Assembly (NCBI GenBank): GCA_023374045.1
Contig: CM041776.1
Span: 477,947,375 to 478,011,374 of the forward strand
Length of the DNA stretch: 64,000 nucleotides
Direction of reading: 5' to 3'
Origin: Limonium bicolor
Taxonomy: Eukaryota; Streptophyta; Magnoliopsida; Caryophyllales; Plumbaginaceae
Positions 49,328-60,782 of the stretch are shown in pieces. Both the position numbers and the translations under genes were made by a program. The first letter of the stretch is position 1. Each line of letters starts with the position of its first letter. Below the pieces are notes generated by a model, which worked only from the letters and a program-made list of their open reading frames with translations, ran no database searches and was not told the origin of the DNA.

Positions 49328-52300
49328 TGTAACACCCCAACTACTAGCAACACCCTTAACAATACCTTGCAGCGGAAATCATAACTCATAACATAACTTA
49401 ACTCCTTGGTGTTACACGCCGTTAGCCACCCACGTGGCTAACAAGGCTAACATACATACATTGTACCGGTCTGATGAACTAAACTCCCGAGCAACTACAC
49501 ATAATCCCATTCCATGTCCAACAATCATTATGCACTTACATTACAACTGTACCGAGTATTAACAAGCTAATGCCGACAACAATTTCGGTCTTACTACTCC
49601 TACAATACATAAGCATTTAAATGAACTGTCCGTATACAACTAACAACCCCGTCCCACTCTCGAACGGCTGCCAGCTCCATAATACCTGAAAAGTATGGGG
49701 GCCCCCAAATGGGGTCAGCACCTTTGCTGGTATGGTAATCCCGTAGCCCGCATGCTACCGGGCCACGCACAACTATTTGTCGTCTTAGCATGCGGTTGAT
49801 TTTATTTCAAACATGCACAAACTCACACGTATCATGCTTATAAGCAAACCTCCATTAATAGGGCACAAACACAAATTAGCACACACACTCAATTACAACA
49901 CACTTCACTGTATAACATACTCAACTTAATTTCTCTCCTCTGAGAGGATATAACTCTACTTAGGGAATGCCGGGGTGATATAAGCCCGAGCACAACATAC
50001 ATACATTTCCTTTACTTGAGTGGCGGCCTCACATAGGACCGATCACAACATACATAATTTCCCCCTAACTCCAATAGTGATGAGGTAGGTAAGCCTTGGT
50101 TAAGCTTGTGGGTGGTTGTAATTCCAGGAGGAAGAACAGCCGTAACATAACAAAGAGGGAGTCGAAGCGAACTTAGGCATCGACACCCTACCAACATTAT
50201 ACATAATTTCCCTCCTAGCCCGATGTGGAGGTCGGGTAGGTAAGCTTTGGCTAAGCTAGTGGGAGGTCGAACATCCAAGAAGGATAAACAACCCTAACAT
50301 AACAGAATGGGAGTTAACTCACATATATACATCAACTCCCAAACAACACGCGTGACCGGAACAACCGGATTCCTCTCCATACATAACATATACTTAATAG
50401 TTAGAGGTTCCCTTATGGAACTTACCACATACATACATCACATAGTGTTATTAACTCGGTTAGACACATATGGGGAGTAATATCCCCTTTTAACAAACAT
50501 GAATAACTGTATCCAATAACAACAACAACATATCCAACAAGTCACATACACCACTCATAATAACAACATACACTAACGCACGGATAGTCGTAGTTAGAAC
50601 GTTCCCATGGGTTGGGACGTTTATTCCGAATACCGATCTCTTATGTGAACCTAAAGTCGGTTAACTATTATTTAACACATAACTAAGGTTAAGCGGTATC
50701 GGAATTAATTACGCCACAATAATGAATTACTGTAAACTCATTTCATGCTTTATCTTGCAAGGTGGCAAACACACAGAAAAACACATTGGCATACAAGCCG
50801 GTGTAATCCGGTAGGACACAGGTTGCAAGAAAACCATACCTTTCACCATGGGTTTATCTTTACCCGGGGTTCTCATGCTCCTCGGTTCATACTTGTTCCT
50901 CATGTCACACTCTTGAACCACTATTTACATGTCAAATGGTTTAATTAATATTAAGGTGTTACGGTAGGTACGTAATTGCTACTCCCGTACTTACCCCGTT
51001 ATCCCATTTTTTTCGGTTTAACTTTGTGTACTTAAACTCACAACTTTCTCAATCATTTCCAACACTTGTTTACACTTCTTAGGAACTTTAAAAGTCACCA
51101 AACAAGCCCTTAACAACATCCAAAATCATTACCCATCAATCCCACCATCATTAGAAGTTGAAGCACATCATAGAGCAAAATGGTTCAAAGATTTTCGGTC
51201 ATTTTCAAATCAAATATACCTAACATATGCCAAACATGTCAAAACAGATAGTACTCGAAAAGAGGAATCCGCCGCAACGGCACTCAAAACGGAGTTCAAA
51301 CGAAAAAGTTATGCAAAAACAAAGGTTGGTCCGAACATGCGTCCGACCTTGCATGTTCGGACATAAGTCGAGAGTTCTGAAAATTCTCCGTCGTATGATG
51401 TCCGAACTTCAATGTTCGGACACATGTTAGGACATACCGAAAACTGCAAAATCCATTACGGAAAACAACTAGAACCAAGCCACAAATCCCCCACAAGACA
51501 TACATAACTTATTAGCAAAAGCCCATCGGAAACACGTTTCCACGGGTTTTAACGCATCATACACATTAAAATCTACCAAAATATCACCAAATCAAGGAGT
51601 CAAAACACTCATTTTCTACCTAAATTTGCCATAACCTCCCCATAAACCTTACATGTCCATCCTCATCATTTTACCATCAAAACACAACCTCTACATTCCT
51701 AATCTAGCCACACCCTTTCAAGGGTCTTAAACAACACATAACAATTCCTCAAATCCATCACAACAACATAATCACCAAACTCCATAACCATAATACCAAT
51801 CACAAACTTAACACAATTGGCTCTTAAGGCCCTCAATTCAACTATCAATTTACAAACTCTTCTAGCATCAACTAAACACATTACAATATAGTTTTCACTC
51901 CACACATTTGGGTTCATTAATTTGTTTACCCATCCCAAACAACTTAAACAATTACGACAAGGTTTAAGGTGGATTCCTTACCTTAATTTCACAAGTTTCC
52001 TTAATTCTCCTCTTGCTCCATATCTTCTCCAAAATCGGTTAAGAGGGCATGGAGTTTCCAAACTCCATCCCAACATTCGAGAACACAAAACACACTCAAT
52101 TAATCATCTAAACCCTTGGAATATTTCAATTCAATCAAAGGGCTAGAACACAAGGTTAGGGTTTACCTTTGTGAAGCTTTCAAGAGGGATTTTCACCCTT
52201 GAATCAAGAGGGGAACTTCTCCACCATTGAAGGATCAATTTGGAGCTCAAGAACAAGGAGAAAACAAGGTATCAAAAATGGTGAAAAATTGATTACACCA

Positions 52301-53281
52301 AGAGTTGAAGGAAAAATGACTTTCCCTTGGAAATTTTTACCTTAGAAGGAAGAGGAGACTCCAAGCTTCTCATTGGTGCCATTTTCTCTTCAAATGGGGA
52401 AAACCCATGGAGATGAAACTCATCCTTTTGCAATTCCGAAAAGGGAAAGGTAGAGGAGGATGAGGAGAGTTCAAATATGTAATTTGATTTGTATTTGGAG
52501 CTTGGAGTTGGCTAGAGCATGAGGAGGAAGATGAGAAGCCATGGAAGGAGAGGGGAGAGCTTCACAATCGGCTGCAACCAGGAGGGAGAAGAAAGAATCG
52601 TAGAGAAGAAAAAAAGGAGGAAAGAGAAGAGGGGAAAAAGAAATAAAGGAAGGAGAGAGAGGGATAGAGGGGTATAAGTGGTCCCTCTATTTTTTGACTT
52701 AATTAATTTGTTAACTAGTCTTGTGTGAGTGAGCTGTTTACATTAATAAAACCAGCCCACTACTGTAAACATGCTGGAGCATTTTTCGTTTTTAACAGAA
52801 AACGCTCGTTTATTTACCCGGTTTAGCACTATTCACTAACCGGGACCGTTTTCCGGAATTTTCTCATTCCTTTAATTTTGATGGTTATTAACCTCCCATT
52901 AATGTTTAATTATTGTTACAAAATCAACTATTATTTTTACGGGGTCATTTAACTGTTTAAGGTCACGTTTTCGGGTTTTCTCGAAAAACGCGCTTTAAGA
53001 CTCCGTTAGCGTTTTAACGCATTATTTGAATCCGTTTTCTTCCGGAATTTTTCTCACATGTTCTTAATGTATAATTAAGGTATAAAAATATATTTATAAC
53101 CCTAATAAAGGTTATGTACCTCCCAAAATAATTAAATACGTGTTTTCACGTTTTGTGACTTTTACGCATTTTCTTTTTCTTTTTGGTTTTCATTTCTTCA
53201 CCAATGATCTTAAGAACTTAATTAGCCTTAGAAAATTATTATTACATAATTAATTAACGCATTAAGGTTTGGGGTATTTCA
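49328..53281 (-). repeat. Element C 5' LTR (3954 bp)
   Basis: Partner of 40142-44119. Between about 51150 and 51620 it differs by a dense series of one- to few-base deletions, while elsewhere it is nearly identical. Confidence 0.95.
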
Positions 53282-53286
53282 ATATC

Positions 53287-53739
53287 TGTGACAGCCCAGC
53301 CCAATCAACCCACATGTGTGATATTGTCCGCTTTGGCACGCAGGCCGCACGGATTTGTTCCTGGGGTTTCGCCCCAAAACGCGTCACACAAGGGAGAGGT
53401 ATCCATGCACCTATAAGGCACACTTCGTTCTCCTCCCCAATCGATGTGGGAGGTAACCCTCTCTGGGTGTTACACTCCACCCCCCTCACGGGAGCCCAGC
53501 GCCCTCGCGGGCCCACTGGCACACCGACCTGGGTCTGGCTCTGATACCATCTGTGACAGCCCAGCCCAATCAACCCACATGTGTGATATTGTCCGCTTTG
53601 GCACGCAGGCCGCACGGATTTGTTCCTGGGGTTTCGCCCCAAAACGCGTCACACAAGGGAGAGGTATCCATGCACCTATAAGGCACACTTCGTTCTCCTC
53701 CCCAATCGATGTGGGAGGTAACCCTCTCTGGGTGTTACA
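53287..53739 (-). mobile_element. TRIM (miniature LTR retrotransposon)
   Basis: Two 188-bp direct repeats (53287-53474, 53552-53739) with TGTGAC...GTTACA ends look identical by eye and flank 77 bp. On the minus strand the spacer starts with PBS TGGTATCAGAGCC (53537-53549) and ends with a purine tract GAGGGGGGTGGAG next to the LTR. This is the full layout of a TRIM with no coding capacity. The LTR has no 5S rRNA-like segment, so it is not Cassandra. Left flank is ATATC and right flank is TGAAT, so it has no target duplication of its own. Confidence 0.9.
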
Positions 53740-54069
53740 TGAATAATGCCGGCTTAATGATCAATGCTCAAGGAGCATACAGTAGCCATCCAAATAAAGG
53801 ACGAACCATAATACGAATGATGTAAGTATATGTGTGGAAGTTAATGTGACAGTAAATACCATATAAGTTAGTGTTATACAGTAAGAGCACGGTACGCAGC
53901 AAGCGACCGTTGTATAAGTGTTGTTAAATAATGATATGGCAGATAAGAGCAGTTGTGAATTAAATTCAGTGGTGATGCAAGGTAAGTGATGATAAACAAA
54001 CTAGGCAGTAAGCCAGTAGCCAGTATTACGAGATTAGAATCTCAATGAAACACAGTGTGAATTCCTATG

Positions 54070-54165
54070 GCAATCGCATGAGAGATTTACTGTTAAGAGT
54101 TTACGCCTCTGCACTCTGTATGACTGAGTGTTTTGGTATTGCACTTGCGCAGCAATGATCGAGTG
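54070..54165 (+). other. Conserved mid-element block, element B
   Basis: Sense-strand form: TTTACGCCTCTGCACTCTGT, then ACTGAGTGTTTTGGTATTGCAC. Counterparts in A and C. Confidence 0.75.
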
Positions 54166-54917
54166 GGATAGCTAGGAATTAGAAACATGTTAAGTGTGGA
54201 GGAATAATGCTATAATGGCCGATGCATAGGAAATGCAAGGCCGCACCAATAAAAGAGTACTTGTACAAAACCAAATGTGGACGCATGATTAACAGTAAGT
54301 GACTACAGTAGCACTAACTGCCAAATATCGGTATGGAAGATACCCCAAATGTTGGAAATAGCTGAGAGAGCACTACACACTAGGTAGTAGCTCAATCTCA
54401 ACCGACAGTAAGTCGGAAGGGAACAAGTCAATCGTTGTGAGATACGTAGCAGTTTACGCAGTAAGTTATTAGAGAAGCAGATGGAAGTTTGTAACTCACC
54501 GAATTCGCTAACGGTAGGAGATACCACGCATCGGTTGAGAAACCATTATTACCAAGATAAAGGTAATATTGGGGATATACAATACAGTAAGAATAACAAA
54601 TGGGGCAATTAAGCTCTACAGTTATTAGAGTTTCGCAGCAGAAACTAGTGAGCCAATGATTCAAGTGTTGAATGTACATGGTGAACATGAGTGAACGGCT
54701 AATTATTTAAGCCTAGAAGCCTCACAGGCCAGAACCGAAACCGGTTATGAGTTAAAGCAAACTCCAATGAGAATTCTTGGTTTAGGAACTAAACCGCCAA
54801 TATGGTTAAGATCCTCTAATCAGAATCCATTGTATAATAGACCGCGTGGAAGTTAAAATACTTCACAACGGCAGAACATTTTAAACCGATGTTTAGTGAT
54901 TGATTATGTGGGTGTAA

Positions 54918-54938
54918 TCCCTTTTAAGGGGGGTAGAG
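54918..54938 (+). other. Internal second polypurine tract, element B
   Basis: TCCCTTTTAAGGGGGGTAGA, about 1.3 kb upstream of the terminal PPT (56247-56258), which reads AAGGGGGTAGAT. Confidence 0.78.
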
Positions 54939-55515
54939 CGCAAAACCACTTAGTGTGTATTACCGTACAAGTGTACGTGACCTATGTTGTGCATAGCACA
55001 AAATAATTTGTTTTGATGATTGGTGTGTATGTTACGTAAACATATGCATTCATTCATGGTTTAATGGTGGTAATTGTGCACAGAAGATGCGAATACCATT
55101 GTGATAAGTGTGTTTTTTTGTTAACAATTGTGTGTGATAGTACAAGTGTGGGGAGTAGAGAAACTCCCGGGGAACAAAAACCCCGACAATGTATAAATGT
55201 GAAACTGTGTGTTGTATTTTGATAAAATATATGTGTATGTATACAATATAGTGATTCATGAAAAGGGTATGAAACCGACATAGAATCTAGCGAGAATAAG
55301 ATTCCCTAGGTAACAATATTAAAGTGAATGGAAATAACTGATAGACGAAGTTCTATCTCTTGGAGATGTATGATCATGATTAGAATGATTAAAAAGATAG
55401 AAAATTGAAAATGAGTGATTTATTTGATGCTTGAAAATGAAGTGGGAGGTGGAACTTGATTTGCATGCGATCAAGGAAAGCCGAACACAAATTGGGGTGG
55501 AAGGATAGTTCAACA

Positions 55516-55534
55516 CTGATGCTGATCACATCAG
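55516..55534. other. Conserved 19-bp inverted repeat, element B
   Basis: CTGATGCTGATCACATCAG, the reverse complement of the A and C sequence. Confidence 0.75.
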
Positions 55535-55906
55535 GGTTGGATGACTCTTGAAGCTCCCTATAAGTGGTCACAAATAACCACGCTAAGAAAAGAAGCAAAG
55601 AGCATAAGATGGACTTGGAGTCGTATGTGTTTTCAAAAGGATTTTGAATTGGTATTTATAAAACGTCGATGGATATTTTACATAATTAAAGTTTTCTTAC
55701 TTAACCTCACAAGGAGAAATTTTAAATTAAGTGATTGTTTTGATCTCCCAAAGGCACGGGGACGGAAGGTGTCCATCGCGACCGGGTTCTGCGGGATCAC
55801 AGTGTATATCAAAGATATTTTTTATTGTTATACATGCTATGACATGTTGTGTGGTATGTGTAATAAATGTTATTTTGACTTTGATCTCCTAAAGTGTATG
55901 CTATTA

Positions 55907-56136
55907 AGACCTATGAGTCTAAATGTGTTGTGTACATAGACCTATGTGTCTAAAGGCTGTATGTTATCAAGACCTATGTGTCTAAATGTTGTTATGTTAC
56001 CCAAGACTAGAGAGTCTAAGGGTTGTTATGTATGTGTAAATGTTGTTAAGATACCCGGACCATTGAGTCCGAGGTTATCTTGTGAATATGTTATGTTATG
56101 TATGGATGTGAATGTGTTACCCAGACCATTAAGTCC
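55907..56136 (+). repeat. Ladder of short GAC/GTC hairpins before the 3' PPT, element B
   Basis: Six inverted repeats: AGACCTATGAGTCT (55907), AGACCTATGTGTCT (55938, 55970), AGACTAGAGAGTCT (56004), GGACCATTGAGTCC (56057) and a mismatched AGACCATTAAGTCC (56123). The outer pair is A-T in the first four and G-C in the fifth. Confidence 0.72.
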
Positions 56137-56246
56137 GAGGTTGTGATGTAAGTGTGTTGGTTATGGAAGTTTTATTTCTATAAGTAATCCCCGTATTCTA
56201 ATCCAAGATGTGTGGGAAGTGTAAACTTCGAGGACGAAGTTCTTTT

Positions 56247-56258
56247 AAGGGGGTAGAT
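56247..56258 (+). other. Element B polypurine tract
   Basis: AAGGGGGTAGAT directly before the LTR start TGAAATACCCC at 56259. Confidence 0.88.
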
Positions 56259-59200
56259 TGAAATACCCCAAACCTTGATATGCGGTTTAAATATTAAACT
56301 ATGGTATATAAAGGCTAAAAAGTGCCTTAGAGACATCAGTGAACAATTTAAACCATAGTAAATGCAATAAAGCACTAAGATACAGTTCGAGCAAAAACAT
56401 GCTCTAAGCTAGGAGTGAACTTGGTTAGGACCCAAAGAGCCTACCAAGACTTAACGATATTCAATTATGATTTAATAAGGCTAATTAAGCCCTTAGGAAA
56501 CCTTGGTAGATAGTTAAACCAAATAAAACATAAGAATATACCTTAAAGTCAATAAGAGCAAAAATGTGCTCTAAGCTTGGGATAAATTTGTATAAGACCT
56601 AATGGTCATACCTCTACCTTATAAATATGTTAATGAACATATTAAATCAATTACCAAAGAAAACCAAGCTTGGAAACAAGTTAAAACACAAAAAGTGCTT
56701 TAAGGAGTCTTAAAGCACGTTTTTGAAAAATTGTCTTGTAAATGAGTTTGAATGGCTAAATGTCCATCATTACTCTTTAATTAACATGTGTACTATATAG
56801 TATCACATTTGGAAGTCTATATCAATGGGAAATCAAAAATTTCACATCTACGTGCCTTGTTTTAGTGAATAGTAACTATTATAAGCTAGTTTGTAACATA
56901 TGATATTATAAGTTATGTTAATGGTCAACAAAGACCAAAACACTCTTATTATGATTATGGGGGTCGGTTTTTGTAGGGTGAGTCATCACCATTTATAAAT
57001 CAATTAAAGGAAAGGAAAGTGAGTAAAGTAAAGTACTATTTGCTTTATATGTAAAATATCTTAACAAAGTGAACTCTCTTACCTCATTCTCTTCTTTCCT
57101 TTCATTTCCCACGGTAGCCATCTTCTTCCTCCTCTCTCCATCGGTTTCCAACAGCACCATCTCATTCTTCATCTTCCTTCACTTGTAACTTATGATTCCA
57201 TGCTCCAAAATCAATTTCAAGACTACCTTTGTCTTAGTTAGATCAAGCTCTTCATTTCCCTCTTTTCAAATCTTCAAGAACTCAATTTTGGTGCCATGGA
57301 GATTCACCATTGAAGGAGCTTGAGCTCACCTTTTCACATATTATTGTTCTCCTTTGCTTCAAGGTAAGGAAACTCAAAGAAAAATGATGTTTCCTTCATG
57401 TTTTGTGTTGTCCGAAAATTCACCTCACAATGGTGTTTTCACCTTGCTTGTTTTAGCTTCATTTGAATCTTCCAAGGGCTAGGAGGAGTCCTCTCTTGAT
57501 ACTCATTCAAGCTCTCTTTCCATTCCAAGGTAAAACAATCATTTTGATACCTTAAGATAATATATGTAACTAGGGTTTACAATGAGATGAAGCTTAAAGC
57601 TTGTATACTCATTATATTATTTGTATAATGTTTAGAAGTTGACAAGCAACTAAAAGCCTTGCCAATTTAGTCAAGGAAACAAGAAAGAAGTTTGTGAGGA
57701 AAAGAGGTAAATATGCTATCTCAATGTAGTTTAAATGTCTTAGGAAAATGAGCTTGATTTGCTTAATAAGATACCTAAGGAGCCAATGGTGAATGACCTA
57801 GTAAAATGCTCTCAAGGAACCTATTAAGGGGCATATGCGATGTTGAGTGTATTTGCAGGTTAAAGGCAATATATTATGTGGGAAATTCAGTGTTTAAGGT
57901 TTATGTTATTTAAGGGCCTAAGTGCCAAGCAATTTAAGTTTATGCACTATATTGTGATGTAGTGTAGTTTAAGGATTTAGATGTTTGTAAAGAATATTCT
58001 TTGTGAAGATGAGTGTCTTGGATGGTTAAAGGAGAAAAAAACAACAATATGTTTATGTGTAAGGAATGTGCATTAAGTGATTAAGTGTTTTTGGTTGTAA
58101 AAGGGTGAAAACCTAAGTGTTTGGATGTGAGAATATACAAGGGAAGCTATGGCAAAATTTAGAAGATGTATAAGAAGTTCTAAGTGTTTTAAATAAGTTT
58201 TGGTGAACTAGGAAATGTTAAAGGTGAACAAATGTTTTACTAGGGAAGAAAGCATGTATTAAGGTGATTTAGAGTGAAACAAGGATTTAGGTATTATCTT
58301 GGATGTTCTAGGAATTCAATATGTGTTTTTGTGGATGTATTAAAGTCTTGGAGAAGTTTGTTTAAGTTTAGGAATGTTGATGTACAAGGAGGAAATGATT
58401 TAGGTAAGATGTGAAAAGGAGATTTAGTTAGTAAGAAAAGAAGTTTGAGAGATGATGTTAAGGTGTAGAGGAAACACCTTGGTATAGTGGTCAGTATTGG
58501 TGAAATACCACTTAGAAATCTTAAGGAGAAAACATTCCAAGTGCTAAGAATTTTGTAAGAAATTTGTGAATGATAAGATGGTTTTGTGTGTGATTTAAAG
58601 AGTTTAGTACATGGCTAAAGGTGTGTTTGATGTGCCAAATGATGTTAGAACACATTAGGAGGCTTGAGGAAAAGTTTGGAGAAAATTTGACAAAGTTTGG
58701 ACAAACTCTGATGTTGTCCGACCTAGTGGTCCGACCCAGTTGTGGGTCGGACAGCTCTGTTTAGTCATCTGTTGGAGTTTCTGGAATGGTCCGACCCAGA
58801 TGGTTGGGTCGGACATGGGTCGGACAGGTGTATTTAAAAGACGGGAAAAGTTTCTGGAACGGTCCGACCCAGTTGTGGGTCGGACGGCCCAAGGTATGTA
58901 AAAAAAAATTGTTTAAGATTATAGGATGATGGGGATTATTAACTAATGATGTTATAAGATTGTTAAGGACATGTTAAGTAAGTTATAATGACAATTTAGT
59001 GGGGGAAAAGTTGTATTAAAATGTAAAAGTAAAACAAGTTAAAATGTGAAGTTATTTAACTAAGTTAACGGGGATAAGTTATGAGCATTAGACTTTAAAC
59101 AATCATGTTTCCCCGATGTTAATAAAAGTACATGTAATGTTATCAGTTGTTTGAGAGTTGCTCGAGGAACATAAGTGGACATGATAAAGTGGACTCTGGT

Positions 59201-60782
59201 GAGAGGTATGGTTTTCTTGCAACCTATGTCCTACCGGGTTACACCGGCTTGTATGCCAATGTGTTTTTCTGTATGTTTGCCACGTTGTAAGATAAAACAT
59301 GAAATGAGTTTATAGTAATTCATATATGTGGCGTGTTCAACTCCGATACTATTTAACCTCGGAAGTGTTAACCTTAGTTAACTGAGTCTAGGACCACATG
59401 AGAGTTCGGTATTCGGATTAAACGACCCGAACCATGGGACGTTCTAACCACGGCTATGCGTGTGTTAATTGTGTGATATGTGTGTGTGAACGTAGGGACC
59501 TCCCTTGTATGTTTAACCCAGTTATAATATTGTATGGTGTGTAGATGTGATAGACTCCATAGTGGGGCTCTAACTAATATCTAAAAGTAAGTATGTACTA
59601 ACAGTAGTGAGGAATCCGGTTAGGCCGGGCGCGCGTTGTTTGGGAGTGGGTATCCTTTTTAGCCTTACCCTTCTCTCTGTTATGGTTGTTTCCCTCACGG
59701 GTTATGATCTCCCATTAGCTTACTCCAAAGCTTAGCTATTCTGACTTATGATCGGTTTAGGGGGAACATGTGTTTGTGTGGTGTGTTCGGGCCACAAAAC
59801 CCGAACCATCTTAACTTAAGTTACTCGTCCGACTATTAGGACGGTAATGAGTGTTGTATAACGAGCTTACCATGGGGGTGACATCATTCTCTAGGCTCAC
59901 CAGTGAATTAACTATGTTTGGGTCGGCTCCTAAGAGAACCGCACCCGTTATGTTATGTGTTGTTGATGTAATGCAATTTTTACTGCGATATTGTTATGTG
60001 CACGTTGAAACGTGAAAAATGTTGTTATGTGTTGTTATGTGATGTATGTTATACGTTGTAAATTGTGGAGTATGTGGATCATGGATATGAATCCCAGTTT
60101 GTGATAAGAGGCGTTTAAAGATAACCCGATTAATGGGTAGTTGTCGTCTATTAAGGAAGTAGCTCCATTTGAGGAGAAACACTCTAGGGGTAATGAATAC
60201 CATGAGTGACTTATCAAGTATGGATATGTTATCTGTTTGTTGAGCCCATTGAGGCGGAATGATTCGTGTTGTGTGTTTTAAGTTACATGCATGATTTAAA
60301 TATAATCAACCGCATGCTAAGACGACAATTAGTTGTGCGTGGCCCGGTAGCATGTGGGCTGCGGGATTACCATACCAGCAAAGGTGCTGAGCCCCTTAGG
60401 GGCCACCCTTTCTCTTCTTTCCTATTTCAGGTACCAGAGCTGGAAGCCGTTCGAGAGTAGGACGGGGTAGTCGTTGTACATGGGTAATCATTCAAGTTGT
60501 ATATATACTGTAGGTGTAGTAAGGCCAAAATTGTTATCGGCGTCAGTTTGTAAATACTCGGTACAGTTGGAAGGATGTGTATGTTGTTGTTAATGGAAAA
60601 GGATAATAATGTGTAGTCGCTCGGGAATCTAGTCCATCAGACCGGTTTAATGTTTATGTAATAGCCTTGCTAGCCACGTGGGTGGTTAACGGCGTGTAAC
60701 ACCAACGAGTTGAGTAATGTGATGAAGTATATTTTCCGCTGCAGATTGTTATTATGTGTTTGTTGTTAGATGGGGTGTTACA
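56259..60782 (+). repeat. Element B 3' LTR (4524 bp)
   Basis: Complete LTR, TGAAATACCCC...GGGGTGTTACA. A TATA-like box near 56990 and a CT-rich tract at 57060-57180 mark a likely transcript start, followed by splice-donor-like CAAGGTAA sequences at about 57360 and 57530. Its last ~500 bp match the end of the C LTR. Confidence 0.92.
58729..58885 (+). repeat. Three GTCCGACCCA hairpins in the B LTR
   Basis: Perfect 10-bp arms GTCCGACCCA/TGGGTCGGAC at 58729-58752 (4-base loop), 58789-58814 (6-base loop) and 58862-58885 (4-base loop). An extra free right arm follows the second. Position is about 2.5 kb into the LTR. Confidence 0.85.

Larger units (their letters stand above)
40142..53281 (-). mobile_element. 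Element C: large non-coding LTR retrotransposon nested in B
   Basis: LTRs 40142-44119 (3978 bp) and 49328-53281 (3954 bp) flank a 5208-bp internal region. PBS TGGTATCAGAGC (minus strand, 49311-49322) and PPT (44120-44134) show minus orientation. No gag or pol motif exists. The left target site is TGAAT (40137-40141). On the right TGAAT appears only after five extra bases and a TRIM (53740-53744). LTRs are nearly identical apart from small deletions in the right copy, so insertion is recent and later than B. Confidence 0.93.
53745..56246 (+). other. Element B internal region, right part
   Basis: Continues B after the C/TRIM insertion. Non-coding; collinear with C (about 46860 down to 44135). 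Confidence 0.8.
37045..60782 (+). mobile_element. Element B: large non-coding LTR retrotransposon, split by element C
   Basis: Starts TGAAATACCCC at 37045, ends GGGGTGTTACA at 60782, with a perfect target duplication CTAAG (37040-37044, 60783-60787). The 3' LTR (56259-60782) is complete. The 5' LTR keeps only its first 658 bp. The internal region is 37703-40141 plus 53745-56258 once C and the TRIM are removed, about 5 kb, with no gag or pol. It belongs to the same family as A and C and has the same PPT. Its PBS is deleted, so it can no longer start reverse transcription itself. Confidence 0.9.

Noticed and set aside
53282..53286. ATATC as a target duplication of the TRIM
   Set aside because: The right flank is TGAAT, so no duplication is present for the TRIM alone.
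53287..53739. Cassandra-type TRIM
   Set aside because: Cassandra LTRs contain a 5S rRNA-like segment; none is visible here.
53269..53746. Overlapping ORFs of about 100-126 codons on both strands
   Set aside because: They are reading frames through the two identical TRIM LTRs; the peptides repeat because the DNA repeats.
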